Below are positions 22,196-34,755 of a stretch of 64,000 nucleotides of DNA, one piece after another. The translations under genes and the position numbers were made by a program. Under the pieces are notes generated by a model. The model made no database searches. It was not told where the DNA came from and saw only the letters and a list, made by a program, of their open reading frames with translations. The first letter of the stretch is position 1; every line of letters begins with the position of its first letter. The stretch spans positions 1,976,187 to 2,040,186 of the forward strand of contig NW_024738608.1 of the NCBI RefSeq assembly GCF_018991925.1, given 5' to 3'. The DNA comes from Homarus americanus. Taxonomy: Eukaryota > Arthropoda > Malacostraca > Decapoda > Nephropidae.

Positions 22196-25100
22196 CACTT
22201 AATATGTAGGTAGACTGTCATTGTATCTCAAATGGTAATGTAAACTGTCATGGGATATATTAAGTGGTATGTAGACTGTCTTGGGATATATTATGGTGTG
22301 TAGACTGTCTTGGGATATATTAAGTGGTAGGTAAACTGTCATGGATATATTATGGTAGGTAAACTGTCTTGGATATATTAAGTGGTAGGTAAACTGTCTG
22401 GATATATATGGTGTGTAGACTGTCTTGGGATATATTATGGTAGGTAAACTGTCTTGGGATATATTATGTAGGTAAACTGTCATGGGATATATTAAGGGTA
22501 GGTAAACTGTCATGGGATATAAAGTGGTAGGTAAACTGTCATGGGGTATATTAGTGGTAGGTAAACTGTCTTGGGATATATTAAGTGGGTAAACTGTCTT
22601 GGGATATATTAAGTGGTAGGTAAACTGTCATGGATATATTGAGGTAGGTAAACTGTCATGTTAAGTGGTAGGTAAACCGTCGCGGATATATTATGGTAGG
22701 TAAACTGTCATGGATATATTGAGTGGTAGGTAAACTGTCAGTATATGGCGGTAGGTAAACTGTCAGGATATATTAAGTGGTAGGTAAACTGTCATGGGAT
22801 ATATTATGGTAGGTAAACTGTCGCGGTTGGCGGGTAAACCGTCTTGGATATATTGAGGGTAGGAACGTCGCGGATATATTATGTAGGTAACCGTCATGGG
22901 ATATATTAAGGGTAGGTAAACCACGCGGGATATATTATGTAGGTAAACCGTCATGGGTATATGGTGGTAGGTAAACTGTCTGGGATATATTGAGTGGTAG
23001 GTAAACTGTCATGGGGGTATATTAAGTGGTAGGTAAACTGTCATGGAGATATTATGGTAGGTAAACTGTCTTGGGATATATTGAGTGGTAGGTAAACTGT
23101 CGCGGGATATATTATGGTAGGAACTGTCATGGATATATATGGTAGGTAAACTGTCATGGATATATTAAGTGGTAGGTAAACTGTCAGGATATATTGAGTG
23201 GTAGGTAAACTGTCTTGGGATATATTAAGTGGTAGGTAAACTGTCTTGGGATATATTATGTAGGTAAACTGTCGCGGATATATTGAGTGGTAGGTAAACT
23301 GTCATGGGATATATTGAGGTAGGTAAACTGTCATGGGATATATTGAGTGGTAGGTAAACTGTCATGGGATATATTGAGTGGTAGGTAAACTGTCTTGGGA
23401 TATATTAAGTGGTAGGTAAACTGTCTTGGGATATATTATGGTGGTAAACTGTCATGGGATATATTGAGTGGTAGGTAAACTGTCATGGGATATATTGAGG
23501 GTAGGTAAACCTCGCGGGATATTGAGTGGTAGGTAAACTGTCATGGGATATATTGAGTGGTATAAACTGTCATGGGATATATTGAGTGGTAGGTAAACTG
23601 TCATGGGATATATTGAGTGGTAGGTAAACTGTCATGGATATATTGAGTGGTAGGTAACTGTCGTGGGGTATATTGAGTGGTAGGTAAACTGTCATGGGAT
23701 ATATTGAGTGGTAGGTAAACTGTCATGGATATATTGAGTGGTAGGTAAACTGTCGCGGGATATATTGAGTGGTAGGTAAACTGTCAGGGATATATTAAGT
23801 GGTAGGTAAACTGTCTTGGGATATATTGAGTGGTAGGTAAACTGTCATGATATATTAAGGGTAGGTAAACTGTCATGGATATATTAGGTGGTAGGTAAAC
23901 TGTCATGATATATTAAGTGGTAGGTAAACTGTCATGGGGTATATTATGGTAGGTAAACTACGCGGATATATTGAGTGGTAGGTAAACTGTCATGGGATAT
24001 ATATTGAGTGGTAGGTAAACCGTCAGGGGTGGGTAGGTAAACCGTCATGGGATATATTATGGTAGGTAAACTGTCAGGGATATATTAAGTGAAAACTGTC
24101 ATGGATATATTATGGGTAGGTAAACTGTCATGGGGTATATTAAGTGGTAGGTAAACTGTCTTGGGATATATTGAGTGGTAGGTAAACTGTCGCGGATATA
24201 TTGAGTGGTAGGTAAACTGTCATGGATATATTGAGTGGTAGGTAAACTGTCATGGGATATATTGAGTAGGTAAACTGTCATGGATATATTGAGTGGTAGG
24301 TAAACTGTCATGGGATATATTGAGTGGTAGGTAAACTGTCATGGATATATTGAGTGGTAGGTAAACTGTCATGGGATATATTGAGTGGTAGGTAAACTGT
24401 CGGGATATATTGAGTGGTAGGTAAACTGTCATGGATATATTGAGGTAGGTAAACTGTCATATATTGAGTGGTAGGTAAACTGTCATGGGATATTGAGTGG
24501 TAGGTAAACTGTCATGGGATATATTGAGTGGTAGGTAAACTGTCATGGGATATATTATGGTGTAAACTGTCTGGGATATATTGAGTGGTAGGTAAACTGT
24601 CATGATATTATGGTAGGTAAACTGTCATGGATATATTATGGTAGGTAAACCGTCATGGATATATTAAGTGGTAGGTAAACTGTCATGGGATATATTATGG
24701 TAGGTAAACTGTCATGGGATATATTGGTGGTAGGTAAACCGTCGGGTAATGGTAGGTAAACCGTATATTAAGTGGTAGGTAACTGTCGCGGGATATATTA
24801 TGGTAGGTAAACTAAACGTCATGGTATATATGGTAGGTAAACTGTCTTGGGATATATTATAGTGGTAGGTAAACTGTCATGGATATATTAAGTGGTAGGT
24901 AAACTGTCATGGGGTATATTAAGTGGTAGGTAAACTGTCTTGGGATATATTGAGTGGTAGGTAAACCGTCATGGGTATATTATGGTAGGTAAACTGTCAT
25001 GGATATATTATGGTAAACTGTCTTGGGATATATTGAGTGGTAGGTAAACTGTCATGGGATATATTATGGTAGGTAAACTGTCAGGGATATATTAAGTGGT

Positions 25101-26806
25101 AGGTAAACTGTCATGGATATATTATGGTAGGTAAACTGTCATGATATATTGAGTGGTAGGTAAACTGTCTTGGGATATATTAAGTGGTAGGTAAACTGTC
25201 TGGGATATATTAGTGGTAGGTAAACTGTCGTGGGATATATTGAGTGGTAGGTAAATCATATATTGAGTAGGTAAACTGTCATGGGATATATTGAGTGGTA
25301 GGTAAACTGTCATGGGATATATTGAGTGGTAGGTAAACTGTCTTGGGATATATTAGTGGTAGATAAACTGTCTTGGGATATATTATGGTAGGTAAACTGT
25401 CATGGATATATTGAGTGGTAGGTAAACTGTCATGGGATATATTGAGTGGTAGGTAAACTGTCATGGGATATATTGAGTGGTAGGTGCGTGGATATATTGA
25501 GGAAACGTCATGGGATATATTGGTGGTAAAACTGTCATGATATATTGAGTGGTAGGTAAACTGTCATGGGGTATATTGGGGTGGTAAACCATGGGATATA
25601 TTGAGTGGTAGGTAACTGTCGGGATATATTATGGTAGGTAAACTGTCATGATATATTAAGTAAAACGTCGGGATATATTAAGTGGTAGGTAAACTGTCTT
25701 GGGATATATTGAGTGGTAGGTAAACTGTCATATGGGGTAGGAAACCGGATATATTGAGTGGTAGGTAAACTGTCTGGGATATATTGAGTGGTAGGTAAAC
25801 CGTCATGGATATATTAAGTGGTAGGTAAACTGTCATGGGATATATTGCGGTAGGTAAACTGTCGGGTATATTAAGGGTAGGTAAACTGTCATGGGATATA
25901 TTGAGTGGTAGGTAAACTGTCAGGATATATTAAGTGGTAAACTGTCTTGGGATATATTGAGTGGTAGGTAAACTGTCGGGATATATAGTGGTAGGTAAAC
26001 TGTCATGGATATATTAAGTGGTAGGTAAACTGTCGCGGGATATATTAAGTGGTGTAAACTGTCATGGGGGCATGGCGGTAGGTAAACTGTCGCGGGATAT
26101 ATTGAGTGGTGAAAACTTGGGAATATTGGGGTAAACCGTCGGGATATATTAAGTGGTAGGTAAACTGTCATGGGATATATTAAGTGGTAGGTAAACTGTC
26201 ATGCGGGATATATTATGAAAAACCGTCGGGGTAATTGGCGGTGGTAAACTGTCATGGGATATATTGAGTGGTAGGTAAACTGTCAGGGTATATTATGGTA
26301 GGTAAACTGTCATGGGATATTTAAGTGGTAGGTAAACTGTCATGGGATGTATTAAGTGGTAGGCAAACTGTCTTGGGATATATTAAGTGGTAAGTAAACT
26401 GTCATGGGATATATTAAGTGGTAGTTAAACTGTCATGGGATATATTAAGTTGTAGGCAAACTATCTTGGGATATATTAAGTGGTAGGTAAACTGTCATGG
26501 GATATATTAAGTTGTAGGCAAACTATCTTGGGATATATTAAGTGGTAGGTAAACTGTCATGGGATATATTAAGTGGTAGGTAAACTGTCATGGGATATAT
26601 TAAGTGGTAGGTATATTGTCATGGGATATATTAAGTGGTAGGTAAACTGTCATGGGATATATTAAGTGGTAGGTAAACTGTCATGGGATATATTAAGTGG
26701 TAGGTAAACTGTCATGGGATATATTAAGTGGTAGGTAAACTGTCATGGGATATATTAAGTGGTAGGTAAACTGTCAAGGGGTATATTAAGTGGTATGTAG
26801 AACTGT
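22196..26806. repeat. 31-bp satellite, subtype B, about 150 copies
   Basis: Units contain AGTGGTAGGTAAACTGTCAT followed by GGGATATATT and A or G. The block at 26,340-26,806 is nearly perfect with full-length units. The middle is full of shortened units, losing G from GGG, GTG or whole 5-10 base pieces. Minus-strand peptide frames (repeated HDSLPTTQYI) are by-products of the repeat. Confidence 0.97.
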
Positions 26807-26916
26807 CAGCTTCGTAACTCAAGAGGGTGACTGAGATATCACTCACCAAACAAGACAAACAAACAGACGGACCAACCACTTTATACCTTCCTTTCCCAAT
26901 TCAAATCCTGGCCACA

Positions 26917-27075
26917 CTGAACTACCTGGCCACACTGTACCACCTGGCCACACTGTACCACCTGGCCACACTGTTCCATCTGGTCACACTGCACCACCTG
27001 GCCACACTGTTCCATCTGGTCACACTGCACCACCTGGCCACACTGTTCCATCTGGTCACACTGCACCACCTGGCC
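26917..27075. repeat. 18-bp repeat with 36-bp higher-order unit
   Basis: Basic unit CCACACTGTACCACCTGG. After three simple copies it alternates with a diverged unit (CACACTGTTCCATCTGGT) to give three 36-bp dimers. It lies inside an open frame at 26,827-27,183 (LATLYH repeats), but nothing else supports a protein. Confidence 0.9.
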
Positions 27076-27334
27076 ACTGTGTCCCAGTTAATGCAGGATG
27101 TAGTGACAGTGGCTTACGAAATGGATCTGGAGTCTATGTGGCACAATGGCCCTCTGATCGGTTTGGACCCTGGCCAGGAGTAGCACTTCAGGTGGCCACC
27201 CATTCATTGGCCTCATGTTGTCGCTGCACACCTGATGTTATTACCGGCACGGGGACCAGCTGGCGGGAGGTGCTGCTACCCTGGTAATGACTAGTTGGTG
27301 CCGCTCCTGACCTCACTCATAATGCCTTCCTGTG

Positions 27335-27545
27335 GTGTAATGTATCAAATGTATGCGTATAATGTATCATCTATAATGTATAATGTATCATGTATACTGT
27401 GTAATGTATCATGTATACTGCATAATGTATCAAATGTTTGTATATAATGTATCGTGTATACTGTATAATGTATCAGATGTCTATGTATAATTGAGTTTGG
27501 ATGTGTATCAAATAACAAATGTATATGTATAATGTATCAAATGAG
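27335..27545. repeat. Degenerate ~20-bp AT-rich repeat
   Basis: Recurrent ATAATGTATCA with ATGTATACTGT or AATGTATGCGT between; about 10 diverged copies. Confidence 0.7.
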
Positions 27546-27810
27546 AGTGTGATACGTTTATTAAAATTTAAGGTGAGACTTGAAGGTTATAGGTCGAGGA
27601 AGGTAAGAGTGCAGTGACCAGAGTTAGCCTGAGACTCCCTCCAGTCATTCACCCCGCGGCTTGTCACAATACCGGTGGTCGTGTCATGTTGCGTCGTGTC
27701 GTGTTGCGTCTTGTTGCGTCGTGTCGTGTCAGGAGAGGCTAGATTGTAGTGTACACACGTTATGTAAATATTTTTTGAGAGTGAGCTACAACACTCACGA
27801 TGGCAATACT
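27546..27810. other. No gene seen; short GTC/GTTGC tract
   Basis: A degenerate run of GTCGTGTCGTGTTGC lies at 27,670-27,730. Confidence 0.5.
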
Positions 27811-27979
<169 letters not shown>

Positions 27980-28299
27980 TGTTAAATAATACATCAATAA
28001 TAAATAAAATTCTTATATAAAAAACAAAATCCCCGAAAGTTGAAGCTAAACTTAATAATATCTGTATTTTGTTTTATTAATCCAGTCGGTAATACCTTTA
28101 GCTGATCGGAGTGAGGACTTTGGTTGTGACGGCCTTGGTGTGCTAGCGAAGGGCCCAGCAGTCAGCTAGTGTTTGACGTGATTGGCTGAGTCACAGACGT
28201 TCACTCTTGCAAACGCTTTTTACCGTCGATATATTTGAAGCGGTTTAAATTTTGTTCAGTTTACGATTTGTTATATGATATTTTTTCTTGGTTACAGTT

Positions 28300-28374
28300 T
28301 TGTTTATTATTATTATTATTTGTTGCATATAAAACACAGTGATCTCTCTCTCTCTCTCATTCCTTCTACCTTTC

Positions 28375-28424
<50 letters not shown>

Positions 28425-28600
28425 GTTCCTCTGTCACCTGCTAGAAGAAATTGTCAACATAAGCTCATATAGTGTGAGGAAAGTGGTGGTGTGGTGACCG
28501 GTCCTTCTGAGTTGAGACACTTAATGCTTCCCTCTCCTTTCCTCCCTCCCCCTTCCCTCTCCTCCCTCCACCTTCCCTCTCCTCACCTTTCCTCCTTTAG
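28300..28600. repeat. (CT)n tracts and pyrimidine-rich DNA
   Basis: CT runs at 28,344-28,358 and 28,378-28,422, then CCCTCTCCTCCCTCC-type low complexity around 28,530-28,590. Confidence 0.9.
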
Positions 28601-28779
28601 ATGATCGGAGACTGGTGAGCGGCTATAATTATCACACTTAACCTCTATCCGGTGAATCTAGGTGAGTTTTTGTCCGTGGATCGTTGTGTTAGGTTAGTTT
28701 TACCCGGTGAGTTTATGTCCGCGCATCTTTATGTTGATTTGGTGGTGAGCTGTGTTGTAGCCTCGCCTTTAGTGACCAC

Positions 28780-29117
28780 ACACACACACACACCTATAAA
28801 TCCTTGGGTTGTCTGGATACGATAGTCAAGAGGAGGAGGAGGAGGAGGAGGAAGAGAAGTTGACAGAGGACATGGAGAGGGAGGAGAAACAGAGGCATAG
28901 AAGAAGAAGCAGAAGAAGAATCAGGGAAGAAGGTAAATAACAACAAAAATGAATAATTATTCTGTTGTCTAGTTCATACACCTCTTTCCCGCCTCCTCCT
29001 CCTCCTCCTCCCCCTCCCCTTTCTTCTTCTTCCTCTGTTTCTCCTCCCCTTACTCTCCTCTTCCTCCTCCTGATTATCGCTTTATCGCATCTAGACAACA
29101 CAAGAATTTATAAGAAC

Positions 29118-29149
<32 letters not shown>

Positions 29150-29155
29150 GTGAGT
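28780..29155. repeat. Simple repeats: CA, GGA/GAA, CTC and GT tracts
   Basis: CA near 28,779, a purine run at 28,830-28,930, a pyrimidine run at 28,985-29,070 and GT at 29,118-29,150. The purine and pyrimidine runs could fold on each other but show no other sign of function. Confidence 0.85.
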
Positions 29156-29189
29156 GTGACAGTGACATAGGGTGCATGAAGAGTAGTGT

Positions 29190-29573
<384 letters not shown>

Positions 29574-29636
29574 AAGAGTAGTGTGAATAAATATAAAAGT
29601 AATATATAAAGCAGAGAAATGTTTGATGGTTGAATG

Positions 29637-29805
29637 CATATCCTTCCTTCCTTAGGCTTTAGTAAGCCCCTTTATAATATTTATACTGTATATACTTGTG
29701 ACACTTGCCAGATGCTTCTGGTGTTATTGTACAGGGGTACCCAGTGACAGCACTAGGATCCCGCTTCCTCTATCAAGGAATAAACAATTGAAATTTAAAT
29801 TGAAA
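29637..29805 (+). mobile_element. LINE 3' end, 169 bp, 14-bp target duplication
   Basis: Flanked by TTGATGGTTGAATG at 29,623-29,636 and 29,806-29,819. It ends in AATAAACAATTGAAATTTAA and a further AATTGAAA, an oligomeric tail like the CAATT tail of the LINE at 11-13 kb. 5' truncation leaves only non-coding 3' UTR, so the family is uncertain. Confidence 0.75.
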
Positions 29806-30039
29806 TTGATGGTTGAATGATTTTATGGGTGAATTTTTGGGTAGCTCATTGGTTGTTGGTGAGTGTGAGGGGATGTTTGGTGGTGATGATGATGATGTGG
29901 GTGTTAATTACTGAGGTGGTGAGAGGGAAGAGATGAAGGAGACTTTAGAGAGAGGGGGGGAGATAATGTGGATGTGAGGAATGTGTTGGTGTGGAGGACT
30001 GTGTGGAGGACTGTGTGGAGGTTGTTCTATTATACTTTA

Positions 30040-30345
30040 CTGACTCCATACCCCGTCTGTCATCCTCCTACCCACTACCGCCGCTTTACTCCCATTCCAT
30101 CACATCTCCTCCCCACTGTTTCCTCCCCTACTACTCTCCTCCCCTGTCACTCCTCCTCACTACCTCAATACTCCATCCCGTCACTCCTCCCCACTGCCTC
30201 CACCCCACCCTATTCCCTGTTACTCCTCCTCCCCACTGCTTCCACCCTTCCCCCCACTCCCGTCACACTTCCTCCCCACTTCTCCCCCCTATCACACCTC
30301 CTCCCCACCCGACAACTCCTCCTCCCCAGCCACTCTCAGCCATGT
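30040..30345. repeat. Pyrimidine-rich low-complexity tract
   Basis: Irregular CTCCTCCCCACTGCCTCCAC-type units. It is open in two forward frames, which I attribute to composition. Confidence 0.75.
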
Positions 30346-31282
30346 TATTCCTTGGTTCAGATCGGGCGAGCGCTGTCAGCGAGGCTCTGGTGTTAATCTT
30401 GTATATGGCCTCAGACAAAACACATGTGACATTTTTACAAGACTCTTCAATTATCTATATTGAACGCCATTAACCCAATTAAGGGATTTTGGAGGATAGA
30501 AGCGGATCGAGTGTCTCGTCTGTTACTGATACTCTGCCACTCGCAGCTGTCGGGGAGAGCCGCTTCTCGAGTTTATTGTTCTTGGCTGTGTTTATAAATT
30601 GGTCGACGCGCTTGAAGCATTTAGTAACTTTGTCGGCTGCTGCTGCTGCTGTATTCCGTCCTGCGAGGCTCCGGGCAGCTTTGTCTCGTCTAGATTTATT
30701 TATAAAAATCTCAAAAGACTCAGATGCTTATTGCTGAAGAAGTTTTACTAATAGTTTCAAAGATAAGTGATTTCACTTGGATTCCCTGGTAACGCGACAA
30801 CAGCACCTCTGCCGGCAGGCGCAGTCCACAGATGTAAACTCGCTCTGCCCCTGGCAACATTATGCACCAATAAATTGTCGAAACTCCCTTAAAAATATCT
30901 TGGTATGGCATTTTATTAACCTCCCAAAGGGCGAAGACGATAAGCGACCATGAGTAACTATGCATTTGGTTTATAAAGCAAAGGTTTAGAAGTCGTAATG
31001 TGTGGTCAATATTATGTAGCAAATATAACTGTTCTACAGCCTACGTGTGGGAGCTGAGTGAATAACAGTAATCCTGGCACGTCCAGTGTTCAGTACAGGT
31101 GTTGCTGTAGCTTGTACCCTGTATCTGCCTGTACACCCCTGAGGCCCAGGTACACCACTTGTTGACCATGTTAGAGTCAGAATGCTGAACATGTTGTGTT
31201 TTTTTTGGGATAACTTAAATCTGTCTGTTCCCAGTTATACATTATTATCAAACTTTAAATATGTGAAGTAGAAATATTTGAC
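30346..31282. other. No gene seen
   Basis: Unique sequence with a short (GCT)n at 30,638. Open frames at 30,489-30,737 (plus) and 30,720-31,022 (minus) resemble nothing known to me. Confidence 0.45.
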
Positions 31283-31283
31283 G

Positions 31284-31429
31284 TACAGTCGGGGTCAAAA
31301 GTTTGCTCCCGCCCAAAATGAAGCAGCATCGACCCCAAACGAGATACAAGAGTCAGGGAAAATCAGTTCGGAGACTCATTCCAGTGACTCAATTTCACCC
31401 CGGGGAGCGAACCTTTGTCCCCGACTGTA
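31284..31429. mobile_element. Tc1/mariner-like MITE, 146 bp
   Basis: Begins TACAGTCGGGGTCAAAAG and ends CTTTGTCCCCGACTGTA; the inverted repeats match at 25 of 28 bases including the flanking G/C. TA at both borders plus CAGT ends fit the Tc1/mariner superfamily, which duplicates TA. It has no coding capacity. Confidence 0.75.
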
Positions 31430-32300
31430 CAATACTTTCAAGGCAATGAGTCACATGGACCAGGTGACTTGTGGACATTATTGCTCAGGAGTAGCTGCAG
31501 GTCGAGTGTTGTGATGCATCTGTTGTTACTCTCCTTCAGCATGACTGTGGGACAAGTGACACACAACATTAGTGTCAACAAAAGACAAACTAATGCCATT
31601 CACTCCTAAGTAATTACCTGTGTGTGTGTGTGTGTGTGCGCGCGCGCGTGCGCCTTATTTTGTATGTTTTAACGTCACTTATTTTCTTCTTCAGAGGACA
31701 GCAGTCAGCCACCCTGTGTTGTCAGCGTCTGGGTGCCTCACTATACGGTCAGGTAAGGCGTCTAGGATGTTACTAATCAGTCCACTACACCTGTTCAGAT
31801 ATTATGTTTACATTATCCCATGGTAGCTAGGAATAACATTGACACTTTTAATCCCTACGTCAATTTTCTAACATCGCGTCATAGTTCTTTGTTTACATAA
31901 GGAAGAGAGAAGCCATCATAGACGGTGTTTATTATAATGAGAAACGCTAATGTTGCGTCTTACGTTGAATTGATGACACCGTCGACGTATTTAAGCTTAA
32001 AAAGTCGTAGACGAGTGAATGGTGACGGTAAATATGTCTAAATTAGGTGAAATTGTCCTAGAAGTGACTGTATACTGAGGCAAGGTGACTAATAGCCAAG
32101 CTGATGTCCTCACGGTGATGAAGAGTTTGGAGTTGTAACTTTTTATTGTTAGTTTTTGTCTTACGTTAACCTGTTGATGTTGTTGTTGCATGTGTGTTGT
32201 GATCCTTTATGTGTATGCTATTGAACTGAGTATATTTATTACGTATAGGACAGTTAGTATATAAACTGTGTCAGTGTTTCGCCTTAGATATCAGAGTTAC
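31430..32300. other. No gene seen; (GT)n(GC)n at 31,620-31,650
   Basis: Unique AT-rich sequence otherwise. Confidence 0.5.
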
Positions 32301-32440
32301 CAGAGCCTTGACGTGTGAGGTTGACGACCAGAGCCTTGACGTGTGAGGTTGACGACCAGAGCCTTGACGTGTGAGGTTGACGACCAGAGCCTTGACGTGT
32401 GAGGTTGACGACCAGAGCCTTGACGTGTGAGGTTGACGAA
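32301..32440. repeat. 28-bp tandem repeat, 5 copies
   Basis: Units begin CAGAGCCTTGACGTGTGAGG. Start-to-start is exactly 28 and copies are identical apart from the last base, so the array is recent. Confidence 0.97.
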
Positions 32441-33165
32441 ATGGACTTATGGGTAAATGACGTCACCACACCTCTGGAAACATAAACATTACATTATCTT
32501 ATTCAACTTTAATTAACTTTCTTAAGGCGACAAACTGAAAACATACATACAGACACTTACACTTCACAACAGAGACCAAGTTGAGAAACAAAATGGCGTC
32601 TAAGTCACACTAAGACTCGACCATTTTCTTATAGTTCATACGATCTGGCTACAGTATAGTCTCAGTGTAATTTCAGCCCCAGTTTGAAAACCCAATTTAT
32701 ATCATAGTTTAAGTCAACATGTTAGATTAGGGTAGAAATTAACATAGAAAACTTAAGAGAATGTGAGCATTGAGGGATAGGAAGGCCCTACATTGTCCTA
32801 TTAACAGGTAAATGTATAATCTTAGGATAATTACCCAACACTTTGGTAACGAGCGAATTGCCAGTTATTACCCAATCACCATCAAGAATAGTACTAGACA
32901 GTTAACGGAGGAATCCTTGGCCAATTAGACAACTGTCGTTACTGGCTCAAGTGAGGCTGATAAACGAGGTGATGGAACAAGCAAACTACCATTAGACGTA
33001 TCCCCAGTAATGACCAATTCGCTGGTAATGACCAAACTACCGTTAATGAGCGAACTACGTCATCAGCGGCTGTTTGGGTCGTTTGTCAGGTGTCGCTCGC
33101 GTAATTTCACGGGTTTTAATTACTGCTGGATTATGGTGGGTTACCTGCTTACCTCTCTCTCTCTC
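32441..33165. other. No gene seen
   Basis: Unique sequence. Confidence 0.45.
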
Positions 33166-33207
33166 TCTCTCTGCTTATGTCTTAATATATAAAGGGTAAA
33201 TAAAGAA

Positions 33208-33249
<42 letters not shown>

Positions 33250-33365
33250 CAACCAAAAACTACAAATGCAATAACAACACCAATAAAACCACCAGCAGCA
33301 AAAATAACAAACACAACAAAACAACAGCAATAACACTGGGATAGGTCATGAACCATCTAATGACG

Positions 33366-33406
<41 letters not shown>

Positions 33407-33620
33407 TGATGATTGGCTATTAATAATTAAAGGAACACTAATTAGTTTTAAGGTTCTCAAAATTACTGAAAATGTTGGTGACCTTATGATAGTGGGGGGA
33501 GGGGTAGGATGCGTGTGGGGGGAGGGTGTGTTAAGGATGAGGGGGAGAGTCTGTGGAGGTGGGTGTGTGTGGAGGAGGGGTAGGGTGTGTGTGGAGGAGG
33601 GGTAGGGTGTGTGTGGGCAA
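33166..33620. repeat. (GT)n, (CA)n and G-rich tracts
   Basis: GT at 33,211-33,246, CA at 33,367-33,402 and a G-rich stretch at 33,490-33,612 with two to three copies of GTGTGTGGAGGAGGGGTAGG. Confidence 0.9.
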
Positions 33621-34279
33621 AGTAGAGGGGGTAGGAGGGCCAGGAGGAGGCAGAAAGTAAGATATATGAATGAAATTAAAAACTGGGTCCCCGGAGAGCT
33701 ACAAAACTCTAGAGGCTTGGTAAAAACAATCCGAGAACGTTTGGAGTGAAGGATTGTGGTCGCCAACCTTCAGGTATAAGGACGGTACTCTGATTGATTG
33801 ATATCTTCCTCAGTCAATGATGTAAAGGCGTGTGTGTGTGTGTTGAATTCACCGCCCTTCGCTTCTGTTATTTTCGTCTGTAATAAAAATAAATGAATGA
33901 ATGAAGAGTTTTAAGGCCATGTGGAAGGTACCAGCAGTCAATAATGGGGGAGGTACACACACACACACACACACACAAGTCGGAAGAAATAATCCCATAA
34001 AACACTTCCTCGCCTGATATTTTTTTTACTAAACACCGTGTTTTTTTTTTATTCCATGGATGTTAAAAAAATGAACCCCTATAAATCAAGTGTAGCCAGG
34101 AGGTGTCACAGTGGTGGTTTTCTCAGTGTTATTATTCCTTGTTCGTAAATACTGTACTGTTGTCAAACACCGCGTCCGTCTGAGGCTGGTGAGTATGATG
34201 GAACGTTTACTGCCGCTATAAAACGTTGTGTTCGTAAACGGGTTTTTTTTCCTTGCGGTCGGTATTGTTTACTTAGAGG

Positions 34280-34316
<37 letters not shown>

Positions 34317-34583
34317 ATACCATGGGTGGGTGAGTTACTGTCATCTTCCCATGGGTGTAGCCAAACTGTGGGTGTGGCGCGACGACTTGCTCATCTAATT
34401 CACTGGTTCCCAATTACAGTCGTTTTAGCCATTGCCCCAAGACAAGTCTGACAACAATACTCATTACCCCGACATAGGTTTGTCAACTGTTTAATTCCTG
34501 GCTATTCTTGGTCAAGGTCGGAGAGTGAGGCAAGAGGTACCAACTCTGCCGTGTCCAGGACTTGTCTGACACATGAATGACCA
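33621..34583. other. No gene seen; (CA)n at 33,955-33,977, (CT)n at 34,282-34,315
   Basis: Unique DNA with two short microsatellites. Confidence 0.5.
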
Positions 34584-34755
34584 GTGGTTGTGTATTGATT
34601 GATTGATACGTTTATTGAGATACAAAAAACATTAATACATCTCAAAGGGATGAAGTGACATAAGTCATCCCCACCCCAGTCCAGGAATGTCCCTCTCAGG
34701 ACTCACATAAATCCCTAATATTTCATATAATCAGTTATATACATACATAGGGTAG

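Noticed and set aside
22199..26171. Minus-strand frames with HDSLPTTQYI repeats
   Set aside because: Translation of the 31-bp satellite; frames break wherever a unit is shortened.
30489..30737. 82-codon frame with an Ala run
   Set aside because: The Ala run is a short GCT microsatellite; nothing else supports coding.
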